Positions 36,388-44,580 of a DNA stretch of 64,000 nucleotides are shown piece after piece (the stretch's first letter is position 1; each line of letters starts with the position of its first letter). A program made the translations under genes and the position numbers. Source of the DNA: UBA1181 sp045639525 (GTDB lineage Bacteria > Bacteroidota > Bacteroidia > Bacteroidales > Paludibacteraceae); contig JAZUDI010000079.1 in NCBI GenBank assembly GCA_045639525.1, positions 1 to 64,000 on the forward strand, given 5' to 3'. A model generated the notes under the pieces. That model was given only the letters and a program-made list of their open reading frames with translations. It made no database searches and was not told where the DNA came from.

Positions 36388-36567
36388 GCGGAATTTATCG
36401 ACGAATCGGAAACCGAACGCACTTTTACTTGCCTGAAAGGCAATATTTCAGTAACCGATTGCATCGACGAAGGAGATGCTATAGGTAAACGGAACTCGGA
36501 GAAGATAGGCTGGAAGCAGAGGCGTGACACCCACAAAAAAAGGCCTACCCGAAAGATCGGATAGGCC
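36388..36567. repeat. Direct repeat, copy 2 (between symporter 2 and the Abi gene)
   Basis: These 180 bp match 34998-35212, with only a few mismatches outside the internal duplication of copy 1. The distance between copies is 1,390 bp. Read on the plus strand the repeat has an open stretch beginning AEFIDESETERTFTC, which might be a fragment of an old gene. The rest of the 445-nt gap 36147-36591 holds the Abi promoter and AT-rich sequence. Confidence 0.92.
36534..36567 (-). terminator. Intrinsic terminator of symporter 2 (part of direct repeat 2)
   Basis: The minus strand has stem GGCCTATCCG/CGGGTAGGCC with a short loop and seven T, 25 nt after the symporter stop. Confidence 0.82.
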
Positions 36568-36591
36568 AAATTGTATATATACTAAGAGAGA

Positions 36592-38022
36592 TTACGCCTC
36601 TTCGTTAGCCTTCATTTCAGCCAACTTGCGTGAATTCTCTTGAATCTTAGCCTCGTCGATGTCGTAGAAGAACAACGCAATGATTGCGATCACAGCACCA
36701 AGCAATGGCAACAACGAGTAAATGTTCTTGATAGAAGAGATAATATCCTCACCCAATTGAGTGTTAGCCACGAATCCAATAGCAGCCAACGCATACAAAG
36801 GAATTGAGTTAGCCAAAGAGGTTCCCAACTTTTGTGCCATAGTAGCGGAAGAGTAGATCAAACCAGTCGCACGACGACCAGTCTCCACCTCAGCGTTATC
36901 CGCAACGTCAGCATACATACTCCACATGATGTAACCACATGGGCCGATCGACAAGGTGAACAACAAGTTCAACAAAAGGATAAGACCGATATTCTCTTTA
37001 GGCACGAAAAGTAAGCAGAGTGAAAGTGCGGACGCAAGAACGAAGCAACCCAACCAAGTTGGTTTCTTACCGAATTTCTTCACCACTGTTTGAATCATGA
37101 TAGTACCCAAGATGGTAAGAACAGATCCCAAACCTAACAAGATGGTAGAAACGATCTCCCAGTTCAATTGGAATCCGAAAAGTGTTCCATTAACAACGAA
37201 CTCTGTTTGACCATCCACAATCACGGTATCAGCCACATAATACTTAGCGTAGTATGCAACCAAACCATTGTGAACGAATACGAAGAACAAGAATGCGATA
37301 CCTGCAACAGTCAAAGCAATCCAAGGCTTGTTCTTACCCAAATCCTTCAAGTCGTCTGACAACTTAGAAGTCTCCTTCTTCACTGGCTCCACACGCTCTC
37401 TTGTGAAATAGAAAGTACAGAACAACAAGATACCTGCGGCAACCGCATAAAGCAACGCTGTAGTAGCGAACGCCTCTTGTCCTGTTTGGTGAAGATGGTC
37501 TTGAATCCAACGAACGATGGTAAATACGAAACCGTAGCTAACAAGACATCCAGCTTGCGCCAAGATATTTCTGTATGCGGAAACGTCTGTTCTCTCTTGA
37601 GGATCAGCTGAGATAACACCCATCAATGCACCGTAAGGCACATTTACCACTGAATACATCAAACGGAAAGCAAGGAAGGTCAAGTAAGCGTAGATCAACT
37701 TACCAGTGTCACCCATGTCTGGTGTACGGAATGTCATATAACCAATGACACAGAATGGTACCAAACCGAACAAAATCCAAGGACGGAAACGACCCCAACG
37801 AGAGTTCTTTCTATCCGCGATCGCTCCAATCACCACGTCAAACGCGATATCGATGAGAGAGATGATCAAAATCATGTTACCTGCAACCACTGCATCTAGA
37901 CCAAAGTACTCAGTATAGAAAGCGGAAGCGATGCATATCAACCCCCAAAAGAAGTTACATGCCATGTCTCCTACACCATAGGAGAATTTCTCTAAGAAAG
38001 AGAGCTTTTGATTGTTTTCCAT
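36592..38022 (-). CDS. GPH-family sugar:cation symporter (copy 2)
   Basis: This 476-aa protein is a twelve-segment inner-membrane carrier with the same landmarks as copy 1: YGVGDMACNFFWGL, DRKNSRWGRFRPWILFGLVPF, LMYSVVNVPYGALMGVISADPQERTDVSAYRN, and DNAEVETGRRATGLIYSSATMAQKLG. It is 20 nt downstream of the GH3 gene and so sits at the end of the GH94-GH5-GH3-symporter operon, which makes it the better candidate for cellobiose import. Codon use looks optimised for expression, more than in copy 1. The two copies are diverged enough to have different substrates. Confidence 0.92.
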   Translation of the reverse strand: MENNQKLSFLEKFSYGVGDMACNFFWGLICIASAFYTEYFGLDAVVAGNMILIISLIDIAFDVVIGAIADRKNSRWGRFRPWILFGLVPFCVIGYMTFRTPDMGDTGKLIYAYLTFLAFRLMYSVVNVPYGALMGVISADPQERTDVSAYRNILAQAGCLVSYGFVFTIVRWIQDHLHQTGQEAFATTALLYAVAAGILLFCTFYFTRERVEPVKKETSKLSDDLKDLGKNKPWIALTVAGIAFLFFVFVHNGLVAYYAKYYVADTVIVDGQTEFVVNGTLFGFQLNWEIVSTILLGLGSVLTILGTIMIQTVVKKFGKKPTWLGCFVLASALSLCLLFVPKENIGLILLLNLLFTLSIGPCGYIMWSMYADVADNAEVETGRRATGLIYSSATMAQKLGTSLANSIPLYALAAIGFVANTQLGEDIISSIKNIYSLLPLLGAVIAIIALFFYDIDEAKIQENSRKLAEMKANEEA

Positions 38023-38042
38023 GTTTTAAATTATTATTGATT

Positions 38043-39788
38043 TTACTTTAATTCATCACGATTCAACCTCACAGGAGAGACACCTTGGAAAGGAATCTCA
38101 CCGCAGATTGCCTTCACCACCGCCTTTTGCGTAAAGGTATCGCAGCTGTAGGCGTTGATCTTGGTAGGGACGATCTCTTGGTACAGTTCGTTCATATAAG
38201 GGTTCGCATACGAGATCGCGATACGCTTATTAGGATCCAACGCATTGGCAGTCCAAACGGCATATGCCTCAAGGTCCTTCAACAAGCCCGTTCCGAATGG
38301 ATAAAAGTAACGGTAGTCGAAGCTGACAATACACTTGTCATAACTCTTGATGGAATCGATTCTCCAACCCCATTGGTACCAGTGAGGGTTCACGAAGAAA
38401 TCGACATCGAAGCCACGCTTCTCCAACTCTCTTTTGGTCACTGCAAATTTTTCCGGGTTCATTTCCATACCCACTTGAATGATAGCGATACGCTTGCCAT
38501 CCTCAGCCTTGATAGGGAGCAAATTGTTGCTATTCTCCACCAAAGTCACCGACTTTTCAGCGATGGCGTCACCTGTTTGCTTCACAAATTGTTTAGCCTC
38601 TTCAGTCAATGGAGTCTCCAAAGAATCAGTCTTCTCCAACAATCCAAAACGCTCACGCAATGCCCAAACGCGGGAAACTGCATCGTCCAAACGCTCCATT
38701 GGAATCTCGCCACGCAAGATACGTGCCTCGACAGAGTCCATATAAGCCAAGCTTGGCCAAAGAACGATGTCCGCACCAGCGGCGAAACATTGAATGGATA
38801 CCTCCAACTCATCCTTATAATAACCCGCACAAGCACCCATGTTCAAGGCGTCTGTAACGATTACACCTTTGTAGTTAAGTTTGTTCTTCAACAAATCGAC
38901 CATCAACTCCTTGGAAATAGTGGCAGGAGGGAATTGACCTTGAATCTTTTCGGTTTGGTAAGCTGGCATTCTGATGTGGCCCACCATGATGGTAGCCGCC
39001 TCGTTGTCGATCAAGCCCTTGAACAATTGTCCAAAACTTGCGTTCCATTCCTCTTGCGACAAAAAGTTAGTGGAGGTCACCAAGTGTTGGTTACGCATGC
39101 TGACACCGTCGCCAGGGAAGTGCTTCACGGTTGAAATCACACCTTGGCTATGCATACCGTTCATTTGTCCCTTCAAGATTGGCAAAGCTTTCTGAGCATC
39201 ATCCGATACGGAACGTTCTACCACCAAGTCTTGAAGAGGATTCATGTTCAAATCGCAGACAGGGTGCAATAACCAGTTGAATCCCATCTCTTTTGCCTCC
39301 ATCGCAATGGATTTACCAAGGTCGGAAGCCAAAGCGCTATCGCCAGCAGCACCCAAAGCCATACCGGTAGGCAACTGAGTATATTTGGAGTAGGTTTCAC
39401 CTATACCTCTTTCGAAATCCTCACTGACAAGCAAAGGGAATTTAGACGCCGCATTGTACTCCTTCAAAGTCGCGGACATCAACGCCAATGGATCTTGGCC
39501 CTTCGCACGCGGATTGAAATACCAATCACACATGAAGATGCTGCCAACTGGATACTTCTCCATGAATGACTTGATGGTTCCATTACCTGCCGCTCTATGA
39601 TCCTCAAACAAACATTGTACCATCATGGTTTGTCCAATCTTCTCACGAAGACTCAAGGTCTTCCAAGTCGTATCGGTTGCTTGGAACTCATAAGTGGCTT
39701 TTAGATCCACTTGGGGTTGCTCCTGCTTACAAGAGGCAAGGGCAAGAGTCGCCGCAGCCACACAAAAAAAGCTTTTAACTTTACTCAT
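38043..39788 (-). CDS. GH3-family glycoside hydrolase, lipoprotein
   Basis: This 581-aa lipoprotein (lipobox LASC; MSKVKSFFCVAAATLALASCKQ) has the GH3 N-terminal TIM barrel over about residues 45-390. The KHFPGDG box with a following QH fits the NagZ-like loop, and the nucleophile Asp is in VIVTDALNMGA. The C-terminal alpha/beta domain is at about 415-575. By sequence it leans to the NagZ-like (beta-N-acetylhexosaminidase) branch, which also includes beta-glucosidases and phosphorylases. In this locus a beta-glucoside substrate is likely. It lies between the GH5 lipoprotein and symporter 2, probably at the outer membrane or facing the periplasm. Confidence 0.88.
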   Translation of the reverse strand: MSKVKSFFCVAAATLALASCKQEQPQVDLKATYEFQATDTTWKTLSLREKIGQTMMVQCLFEDHRAAGNGTIKSFMEKYPVGSIFMCDWYFNPRAKGQDPLALMSATLKEYNAASKFPLLVSEDFERGIGETYSKYTQLPTGMALGAAGDSALASDLGKSIAMEAKEMGFNWLLHPVCDLNMNPLQDLVVERSVSDDAQKALPILKGQMNGMHSQGVISTVKHFPGDGVSMRNQHLVTSTNFLSQEEWNASFGQLFKGLIDNEAATIMVGHIRMPAYQTEKIQGQFPPATISKELMVDLLKNKLNYKGVIVTDALNMGACAGYYKDELEVSIQCFAAGADIVLWPSLAYMDSVEARILRGEIPMERLDDAVSRVWALRERFGLLEKTDSLETPLTEEAKQFVKQTGDAIAEKSVTLVENSNNLLPIKAEDGKRIAIIQVGMEMNPEKFAVTKRELEKRGFDVDFFVNPHWYQWGWRIDSIKSYDKCIVSFDYRYFYPFGTGLLKDLEAYAVWTANALDPNKRIAISYANPYMNELYQEIVPTKINAYSCDTFTQKAVVKAICGEIPFQGVSPVRLNRDELK

Positions 39789-39833
39789 CTCGCTTGATTG
39801 TTTAAATTATATTTTCTTGGTTATTTTGATTAA

Positions 39834-39872
39834 AAGAAAAAAGGGAAAGACGAATCTTTTCCGTCCTTCCCC
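39834..39872 (-). terminator. Intrinsic terminator after the GH5 lipoprotein gene
   Basis: The minus strand has stem GGGAAGGACG/CGTCTTTCCC (one G-U pair) with a 9-nt loop and a T-rich tail, 9 nt past the stop. Because GH3 follows within 93 nt, it may set a lower level of the downstream genes. Confidence 0.7.
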
Positions 39873-39880
39873 ATTCTATC

Positions 39881-41125
39881 TTATTTTGTATACAAATTAC
39901 TTGCCTTCAATACAGTTGAATCAGCTGCGCCCGCATTCACAACAGACAACACCTTCTTCACATACTCTCCTGAAGGAGTCAAATCGTTCCACTCCTTCTT
40001 CGCGCAAGCGCCTGGCTTCAAAGCGGAAGAAGATCTTGGATCATCGGAGAAGCTCCAGTTACAGAAACTGACTAATTGCTTGCCAGCGTTGTTACCGCTC
40101 AACAATTGCAACCACTTGTCTGTTCTGTCGATGTGCAAATCACCATTACCGTCAGCGTTGGTCAAACCGAACTCAGAGCAGAATACTGGCAACTTACCCA
40201 ATACATCGTACATGTAAGAATACATGTTGTAGTAATCAGGCTTGCCACCTTGAGGGAATCCCTCGTTGTGCTCTCCTGAGTAGAAGTGGAAAGTGTACAT
40301 CACGTTGTCGTATTGAAGTCTTGCGTCACGGGCAGGCAATGGGTCTGAAAGATCCTTACCATTTCCTTGATACATACCCTCCTTCAAACATGCATCCACC
40401 AACTGGTTCCATTGAGGAGTTCCCACCATGATGATTGGATGAGCGGCACCTACAGCGTCGTACTCCTTTTGAATGGTAGGGATGATTGTGTTCGCGTACT
40501 CGGCGATCATATCCCAAGAAACGATTGTATCCTTGGTGCAAACCCAAGTTTTCTCTGGATCACCCTTCTCGAGACAGTTGTTAGGTTCGTTGCAGATCTC
40601 GAAAAGAACGTGTTTTTTATTCGCGTATTTATTAGCCATGAATTGGAAGAACTCTTGTGCGCCCGCATACTTAGGATCCAATGGATTTCCTGGCGTCAAG
40701 ATATGCCAATCCACCAAACAGTAGATACCCAACTTCTCGCAAAGGTCCACAATCTCGCACAATTTGGTGCGGAACTTCTCAGGGTTAGTGTTGTAACCCT
40801 CCTCCTCAACATACAAAGCGAAACGCAAAATGTTGATGTTCCAATCCTTCACCAACAACTCAACAGACTCATCTGTATAACAGTCTGGACACCATTGCCA
40901 GCCATGGGTACTCATACCCGCCAATTGAACAGGGTTACCAGCTTCGTCGCAAAGTTGATTACCTACGACCTTAAGGCTTCCATATTTCGCAACAGGAGAT
41001 CCTTCAGGATAGCATACAGCATCAGAGCAGCAAGTGCCACCATTGTTATTATTGTTATTGTTTCCACCGCAGCAAGAAGCCAACGAGATAAGGGCAGCAG
41101 CAGCGAAATATAATATCTTCTTCAT
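39881..41125 (-). CDS. GH5 endoglucanase, outer-membrane lipoprotein
   Basis: The protein is 414 aa when started at MKKILYFAAAALISLASC, a lipoprotein signal with the lipid-linked Cys at 18. A longer frame upstream lacks signal character. An Asn/Gly-rich linker follows. The GH5 domain fills the rest: LAGMSTHGWQW, CLVDWHILTPGNP, acid/base Glu in LFEICNEPNNC, MYTFHFYSGEH, nucleophile Glu in VFCSEFGLTNADGNG, and SFCNWSFSDDPRSSSAL. The pattern is that of GH5_2-type endoglucanases. It is the second gene of the GH94-led operon and would act on oligosaccharides at the cell surface. Confidence 0.9.
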   Translation of the reverse strand: MKKILYFAAAALISLASCCGGNNNNNNNGGTCCSDAVCYPEGSPVAKYGSLKVVGNQLCDEAGNPVQLAGMSTHGWQWCPDCYTDESVELLVKDWNINILRFALYVEEEGYNTNPEKFRTKLCEIVDLCEKLGIYCLVDWHILTPGNPLDPKYAGAQEFFQFMANKYANKKHVLFEICNEPNNCLEKGDPEKTWVCTKDTIVSWDMIAEYANTIIPTIQKEYDAVGAAHPIIMVGTPQWNQLVDACLKEGMYQGNGKDLSDPLPARDARLQYDNVMYTFHFYSGEHNEGFPQGGKPDYYNMYSYMYDVLGKLPVFCSEFGLTNADGNGDLHIDRTDKWLQLLSGNNAGKQLVSFCNWSFSDDPRSSSALKPGACAKKEWNDLTPSGEYVKKVLSVVNAGAADSTVLKASNLYTK

Positions 41126-41153
41126 TGTCAGAATAAATTTATTTGTTTTTGAG

Positions 41154-41195
41154 AAAAAAAGGAAGGTAAGCCCAACCAGAACGGAAGGGCTTACC
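41154..41195 (-). terminator. Intrinsic terminator after the GH94 gene
   Basis: The minus strand has a perfect 9-bp stem GGTAAGCCC/GGGCTTACC, a 13-nt loop and a T-rich tail, 11 nt past the GH94 stop. It lies inside the operon, suggesting graded expression with GH94 highest. Confidence 0.75.
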
Positions 41196-41205
41196 ATTTT
41201 AATTA

Positions 41206-43695
41206 TTAACCCATGATCACCTCTACAGTGTTCTTAGAACCTGCAGGTTGCATAGGTACTACATTACCAGCGATCTCTTGACCGTTAAGAATCATCTTCT
41301 TAACACCCTTTTGTACGCCATTGTTAGTTACAGTGATCTTGTACTCAGCGCCACGGAAGATACGGTTAACTGAGTAACCCTTCATATCCGACTCCAAGCA
41401 TGGATCGATTTGCAATCCCTTGTAAGAAGGCTTGATACCCAAAAGATATTGGCTCACGGTCAACCACATCCATGCGGCAGTACCGGTCAACCAAGAGTTC
41501 TTACCCTCACCTGGCTTAGCGGCATCCTTACCAGCCACCATTTGGCAGTTTACGTAAGGCTCAACCTTATGAAGCGCTTGATCCTTCAAGTATGCAGGGC
41601 TGATCTTCTTGAAGAGCTCCCATGCGTCGTTACCACGTCCGGCAACAGTCTCACCGATGATCACCCAAGGGTTGTTGTGGCAGAAGATACCAGCGTTCTC
41701 CTTGTAACCAGCAGGATAAGAAGAGATCTCACCCATCTCAACATGATAGGTTGTATAAGCAGGGTTGTTCAATACCATACCGTGCTCGCAGTCGAGGTAC
41801 TTCTTACATGAGTCGATAGCCTTGTCGACCATACCCTCTTCCAAACCGATACCGGCCATTGTACAGAAACCTTGGCTCTCGATGAAGATCTTACCCTCCT
41901 CACACTCGTTAGAACCGATCTTGTTTCCGTAGAAGTCGTATGCGCGGAGGTACCACTCGCCATCCCAACCATGTTTCTTAACAGCCTCAACCATTGAGTC
42001 GATGCACTTTTGAGCGCGGGCAGCCTCATCGTTCTTGCCCATCTCCTTACACAACTCAACATAGTCCTTACCAGTCACAACGAACAAACCAGCGATCATC
42101 AAAGACTCAGCCTTTGAGCCTACTGAATTGTTCTCAGTTGTTTGGAATGACTCGTTTGGATCCCAAGAGAAGCAGTTCAAGTTCAAGCAGTCGTTCCAGT
42201 CAGCACGACCGATGAGCGGCAACATGTGAGGACCGAGGTTGTTCACAACGTGGTTGAAGGAGATCTTCAAGTGCTCGAACAAAGATACCTCTGTGCCTGG
42301 CTTGTTATCAAATGGTACTTGCTCATCCAAGATAGAGAAGTCACCAGTCTCCTTTACGTATGCTGCGGTACCGAAGATCAACCAGCATGGATCATCGTTG
42401 AATCCACCACCGATGTCGTTGTTACCGTGCTTAGTCAATGGTTGGTATTGGTGGTAGCAACCACCATCAGGGAATTGAGTAGAAGCGATATCGATGATAC
42501 GCTCACGTGCACGGGAAGGAACTTGGTGTACGAAACCAACCAAGTCTTGGTTAGAATCACGGAATCCCATACCACGACCTACACCGCTCTCGAAGAATGA
42601 AGCTGAACGAGAGAAGTTGAAGGTAATCATACATTGATATTGGCTCCAGATGTTAACCATACGATTCAATTTCTCATCGTCTGACTTAACAGCGTAGCAC
42701 TCGAGCAACTTATCCCACATAGCAGCCAACTCCGCGAATGCAGCGTCAACAGCAGCCACGTTAGAGAAACGGTTGATTGTCTCAAGCGCCTTCTTCTTGT
42801 TCACGAATGTAACGTCAGAAGCTTGAGAAGTTACCAACTCACCGCTCTTCTTACGAGCGAGGTCCTCTTTGCAGAACTTCTCCTCTTGTTTGTTCTCAAC
42901 ATAACCGAGAACGAAGATATAATCCTTGCTCTCACCTGGCTTCAACTCCACCTCGATGTAGTGGGAAGCGATTGGAGACCATCCGTGTGCCAATGAGTTA
43001 CCTGGCTTGCCAGCCATAACACATTGAGGATCAGCGAACTCGTTGTAAAGTCCGATGAATGACTCACGGTCAGTATCATAACCGTCGATCTTAGCATTCG
43101 CTACAGCGTAGTATGCATAGTGGTCACGACGCTCCTTGTACTCTGTCTTGTGATAGATCACGCTACCGTCGATCTCCACCTCACCGGTAGACCAGTTACG
43201 TTGGAAGTTCTCCATATCGGTTGCGGCATTCCACAAACACCACTCAGCGAAAGAGAACAATTTGATCTTCTTGGTATAGGTAGTAGTATTCTTCAAAGTT
43301 ACCTTTTGAACCTCAGCCCAAGTCTTCAAAGGAACGAAGAAGAGAACTGATGCCTCGATACCGTTCTTAGAACCGGTGATGCGGGTGTAGTTCATACCGT
43401 GACGGCACTCGTAAGAATCAAGCGGAGTCTTGCAAGGCTTCCAACCTGGGTTCCAAACTGTACCGTTGTCGTTGATGTAGAAATAACGACCGCCATTGTC
43501 CATAGGCACACCGTTGTAACGATAACGGGTGATACGACGGAACTTAGCGTCCTTATAGAAGTTATAACCTCCGGCTGTATTTGAAATCAAACCGAAGAAA
43601 TCCTCGTTACCAAGGTAGTTGATCCAAGGGAACGGGGTTGCGGGATTGGTGATGACGAACTCACGGTTCGCATCGTCGTAATGTCCGAATTCCAT
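41206..43695 (-). CDS. GH94 cellobiose phosphorylase
   Basis: This 829-aa cytosolic enzyme (no signal peptide) splits cellobiose with phosphate into glucose 1-phosphate and glucose. It begins with the family start FGHYDDANREFVITNPATPFPWINYLGNEDFFG. The catalytic Asp is in GRADWNDCLNLNCF, and the MGFRDSNQDLVGF, ERIIDIASTQFPDGGCYHQYQPLTKHGNNDIGGGFNDDP and NPWVIIGE sections are typical. Length and motifs fit cellobiose phosphorylase rather than cellodextrin phosphorylase. The gene leads the operon and has a good promoter. Codon bias is that of a highly expressed gene. Confidence 0.95.
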   Translation of the reverse strand: MEFGHYDDANREFVITNPATPFPWINYLGNEDFFGLISNTAGGYNFYKDAKFRRITRYRYNGVPMDNGGRYFYINDNGTVWNPGWKPCKTPLDSYECRHGMNYTRITGSKNGIEASVLFFVPLKTWAEVQKVTLKNTTTYTKKIKLFSFAEWCLWNAATDMENFQRNWSTGEVEIDGSVIYHKTEYKERRDHYAYYAVANAKIDGYDTDRESFIGLYNEFADPQCVMAGKPGNSLAHGWSPIASHYIEVELKPGESKDYIFVLGYVENKQEEKFCKEDLARKKSGELVTSQASDVTFVNKKKALETINRFSNVAAVDAAFAELAAMWDKLLECYAVKSDDEKLNRMVNIWSQYQCMITFNFSRSASFFESGVGRGMGFRDSNQDLVGFVHQVPSRARERIIDIASTQFPDGGCYHQYQPLTKHGNNDIGGGFNDDPCWLIFGTAAYVKETGDFSILDEQVPFDNKPGTEVSLFEHLKISFNHVVNNLGPHMLPLIGRADWNDCLNLNCFSWDPNESFQTTENNSVGSKAESLMIAGLFVVTGKDYVELCKEMGKNDEAARAQKCIDSMVEAVKKHGWDGEWYLRAYDFYGNKIGSNECEEGKIFIESQGFCTMAGIGLEEGMVDKAIDSCKKYLDCEHGMVLNNPAYTTYHVEMGEISSYPAGYKENAGIFCHNNPWVIIGETVAGRGNDAWELFKKISPAYLKDQALHKVEPYVNCQMVAGKDAAKPGEGKNSWLTGTAAWMWLTVSQYLLGIKPSYKGLQIDPCLESDMKGYSVNRIFRGAEYKITVTNNGVQKGVKKMILNGQEIAGNVVPMQPAGSKNTVEVIMG

Positions 43696-43755
43696 GTTTT
43701 AAAATATTTAATAATTTTTCTTAATTCAAATATAGGCGCATTTCCATACGTCGCA

Positions 43756-43785
43756 CAAATATACTACAATATTCGGTTTATACAA
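43756..43785 (-). promoter_or_regulatory. Promoter of the GH94-GH5-GH3-symporter operon
   Basis: The minus strand has TTG (43785-43783), a 19-nt spacer and TATATTTG (43763-43756), a strong Bacteroidetes match. The leader to GH94 would be about 55 nt. Confidence 0.65.
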
Positions 43786-43891
43786 CACTTTTTAACAAAG
43801 GTTTTTGCCGAATATCGCTCACATTTCCGCAACTTGACCGCAAATTAACAATGCGTTCACAAAAGAGGAACCACATCTTTTATCAAATTCA

Positions 43892-44335
43892 CTACTTATA
43901 AAGTTTTATCATCCATCTATCCTTCTTGGTGGCTGGACGGAAGTTTTTGTAATAGGCAGGATAACCCGTGACAATCACCTCGATTTCCGATTCGGAGGCG
44001 TGGACGTCGAAATGGGCGGCCACCATCACATCGGCCTTGTACTCCTTCTCGGCGTGAGCCAAAGCTATATCCTTGTAAATCTGGATCTTGTTCATGGAAT
44101 TTTTATCCATCTGCACCTTGAAAGTCTCCTTGTAAGTAACCTTCTCATTGCCAATCATCTCCAAATCGGCGATAATTGGATTCATAATGATGCCATGGCT
44201 TGGCTCCACCATTTGCGAATTACTGCTCTCATCGTAAGAGAATGGTTCCTCCTTCTCTTTGGACTTCGCGTTCACGACGAACGCACTGGTCAACATGGCT
44301 GCGCCAAGGACCACCTTCAAAAAATTACGTTTCAT
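43892..44335 (-). CDS. Small exported protein of unknown function
   Basis: The protein is 147 aa when started at MKRNFLKVVLGAAMLTSAFVVNA, a clear signal peptide. An upstream TTG would only add eight residues. The mature part is acidic at first (KSKEKEEPFSYDESSNSQ) and then has an alpha/beta pattern (NEKVTYKETFKVQM, AEKEYKADVMVAAHFDVHASESEIEVIVTGYPAYYKNFRP). I recognise no family by name; similar small exported proteins occur widely in Bacteroidales. It is monocistronic, between GH94 and the two-domain GH5. Confidence 0.7.
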   Translation of the reverse strand: MKRNFLKVVLGAAMLTSAFVVNAKSKEKEEPFSYDESSNSQMVEPSHGIIMNPIIADLEMIGNEKVTYKETFKVQMDKNSMNKIQIYKDIALAHAEKEYKADVMVAAHFDVHASESEIEVIVTGYPAYYKNFRPATKKDRWMIKLYK

Positions 44336-44416
44336 AAATCGATAAGGAGACAGCGTCAATGTCCCACTTTTTTAAGAATTACACATTAATTGACGGGGAT
44401 AACCCCAATCATTTCA

Positions 44417-44424
44417 CAAATATA
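44417..44424 (-). promoter_or_regulatory. Putative -7 box for the small exported protein
   Basis: The minus strand reads TATATTTG, about 80 nt before the start codon. No clear -33 box. Confidence 0.4.
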
Positions 44425-44515
44425 TAACAAAAGCTGGAATTCTAATTCTTTATTGAATAATTAGGCTTTCGCATTTGCGTATATCAACACGCAAGTATCA
44501 AGTAGTATGCTTACC

Positions 44516-44550
44516 CCAAAAGAAACGAAGGGCACCCACCACGGGCGCCC
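44516..44550 (-). terminator. Possible terminator of the two-domain GH5 gene
   Basis: The minus strand has GGGCGCCC with GGGTGCCC forming a GC-rich stem, followed by a mixed T-rich tail, 31 nt past the stop. Confidence 0.5.
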
Positions 44551-44580
44551 CACGCTAATATTATCACCTTAAAACAACTA

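Noticed and set aside
36351..36569. 72-codon minus-strand frame inside direct repeat copy 2
   Set aside because: It lies over the terminator hairpin and the repeat, and the matching frame is broken in copy 1.
38085..39134. 349-codon open frame opposite the GH3 gene
   Set aside because: Antisense to a conserved GH3 catalytic domain, without signal, motif or start signals of its own.
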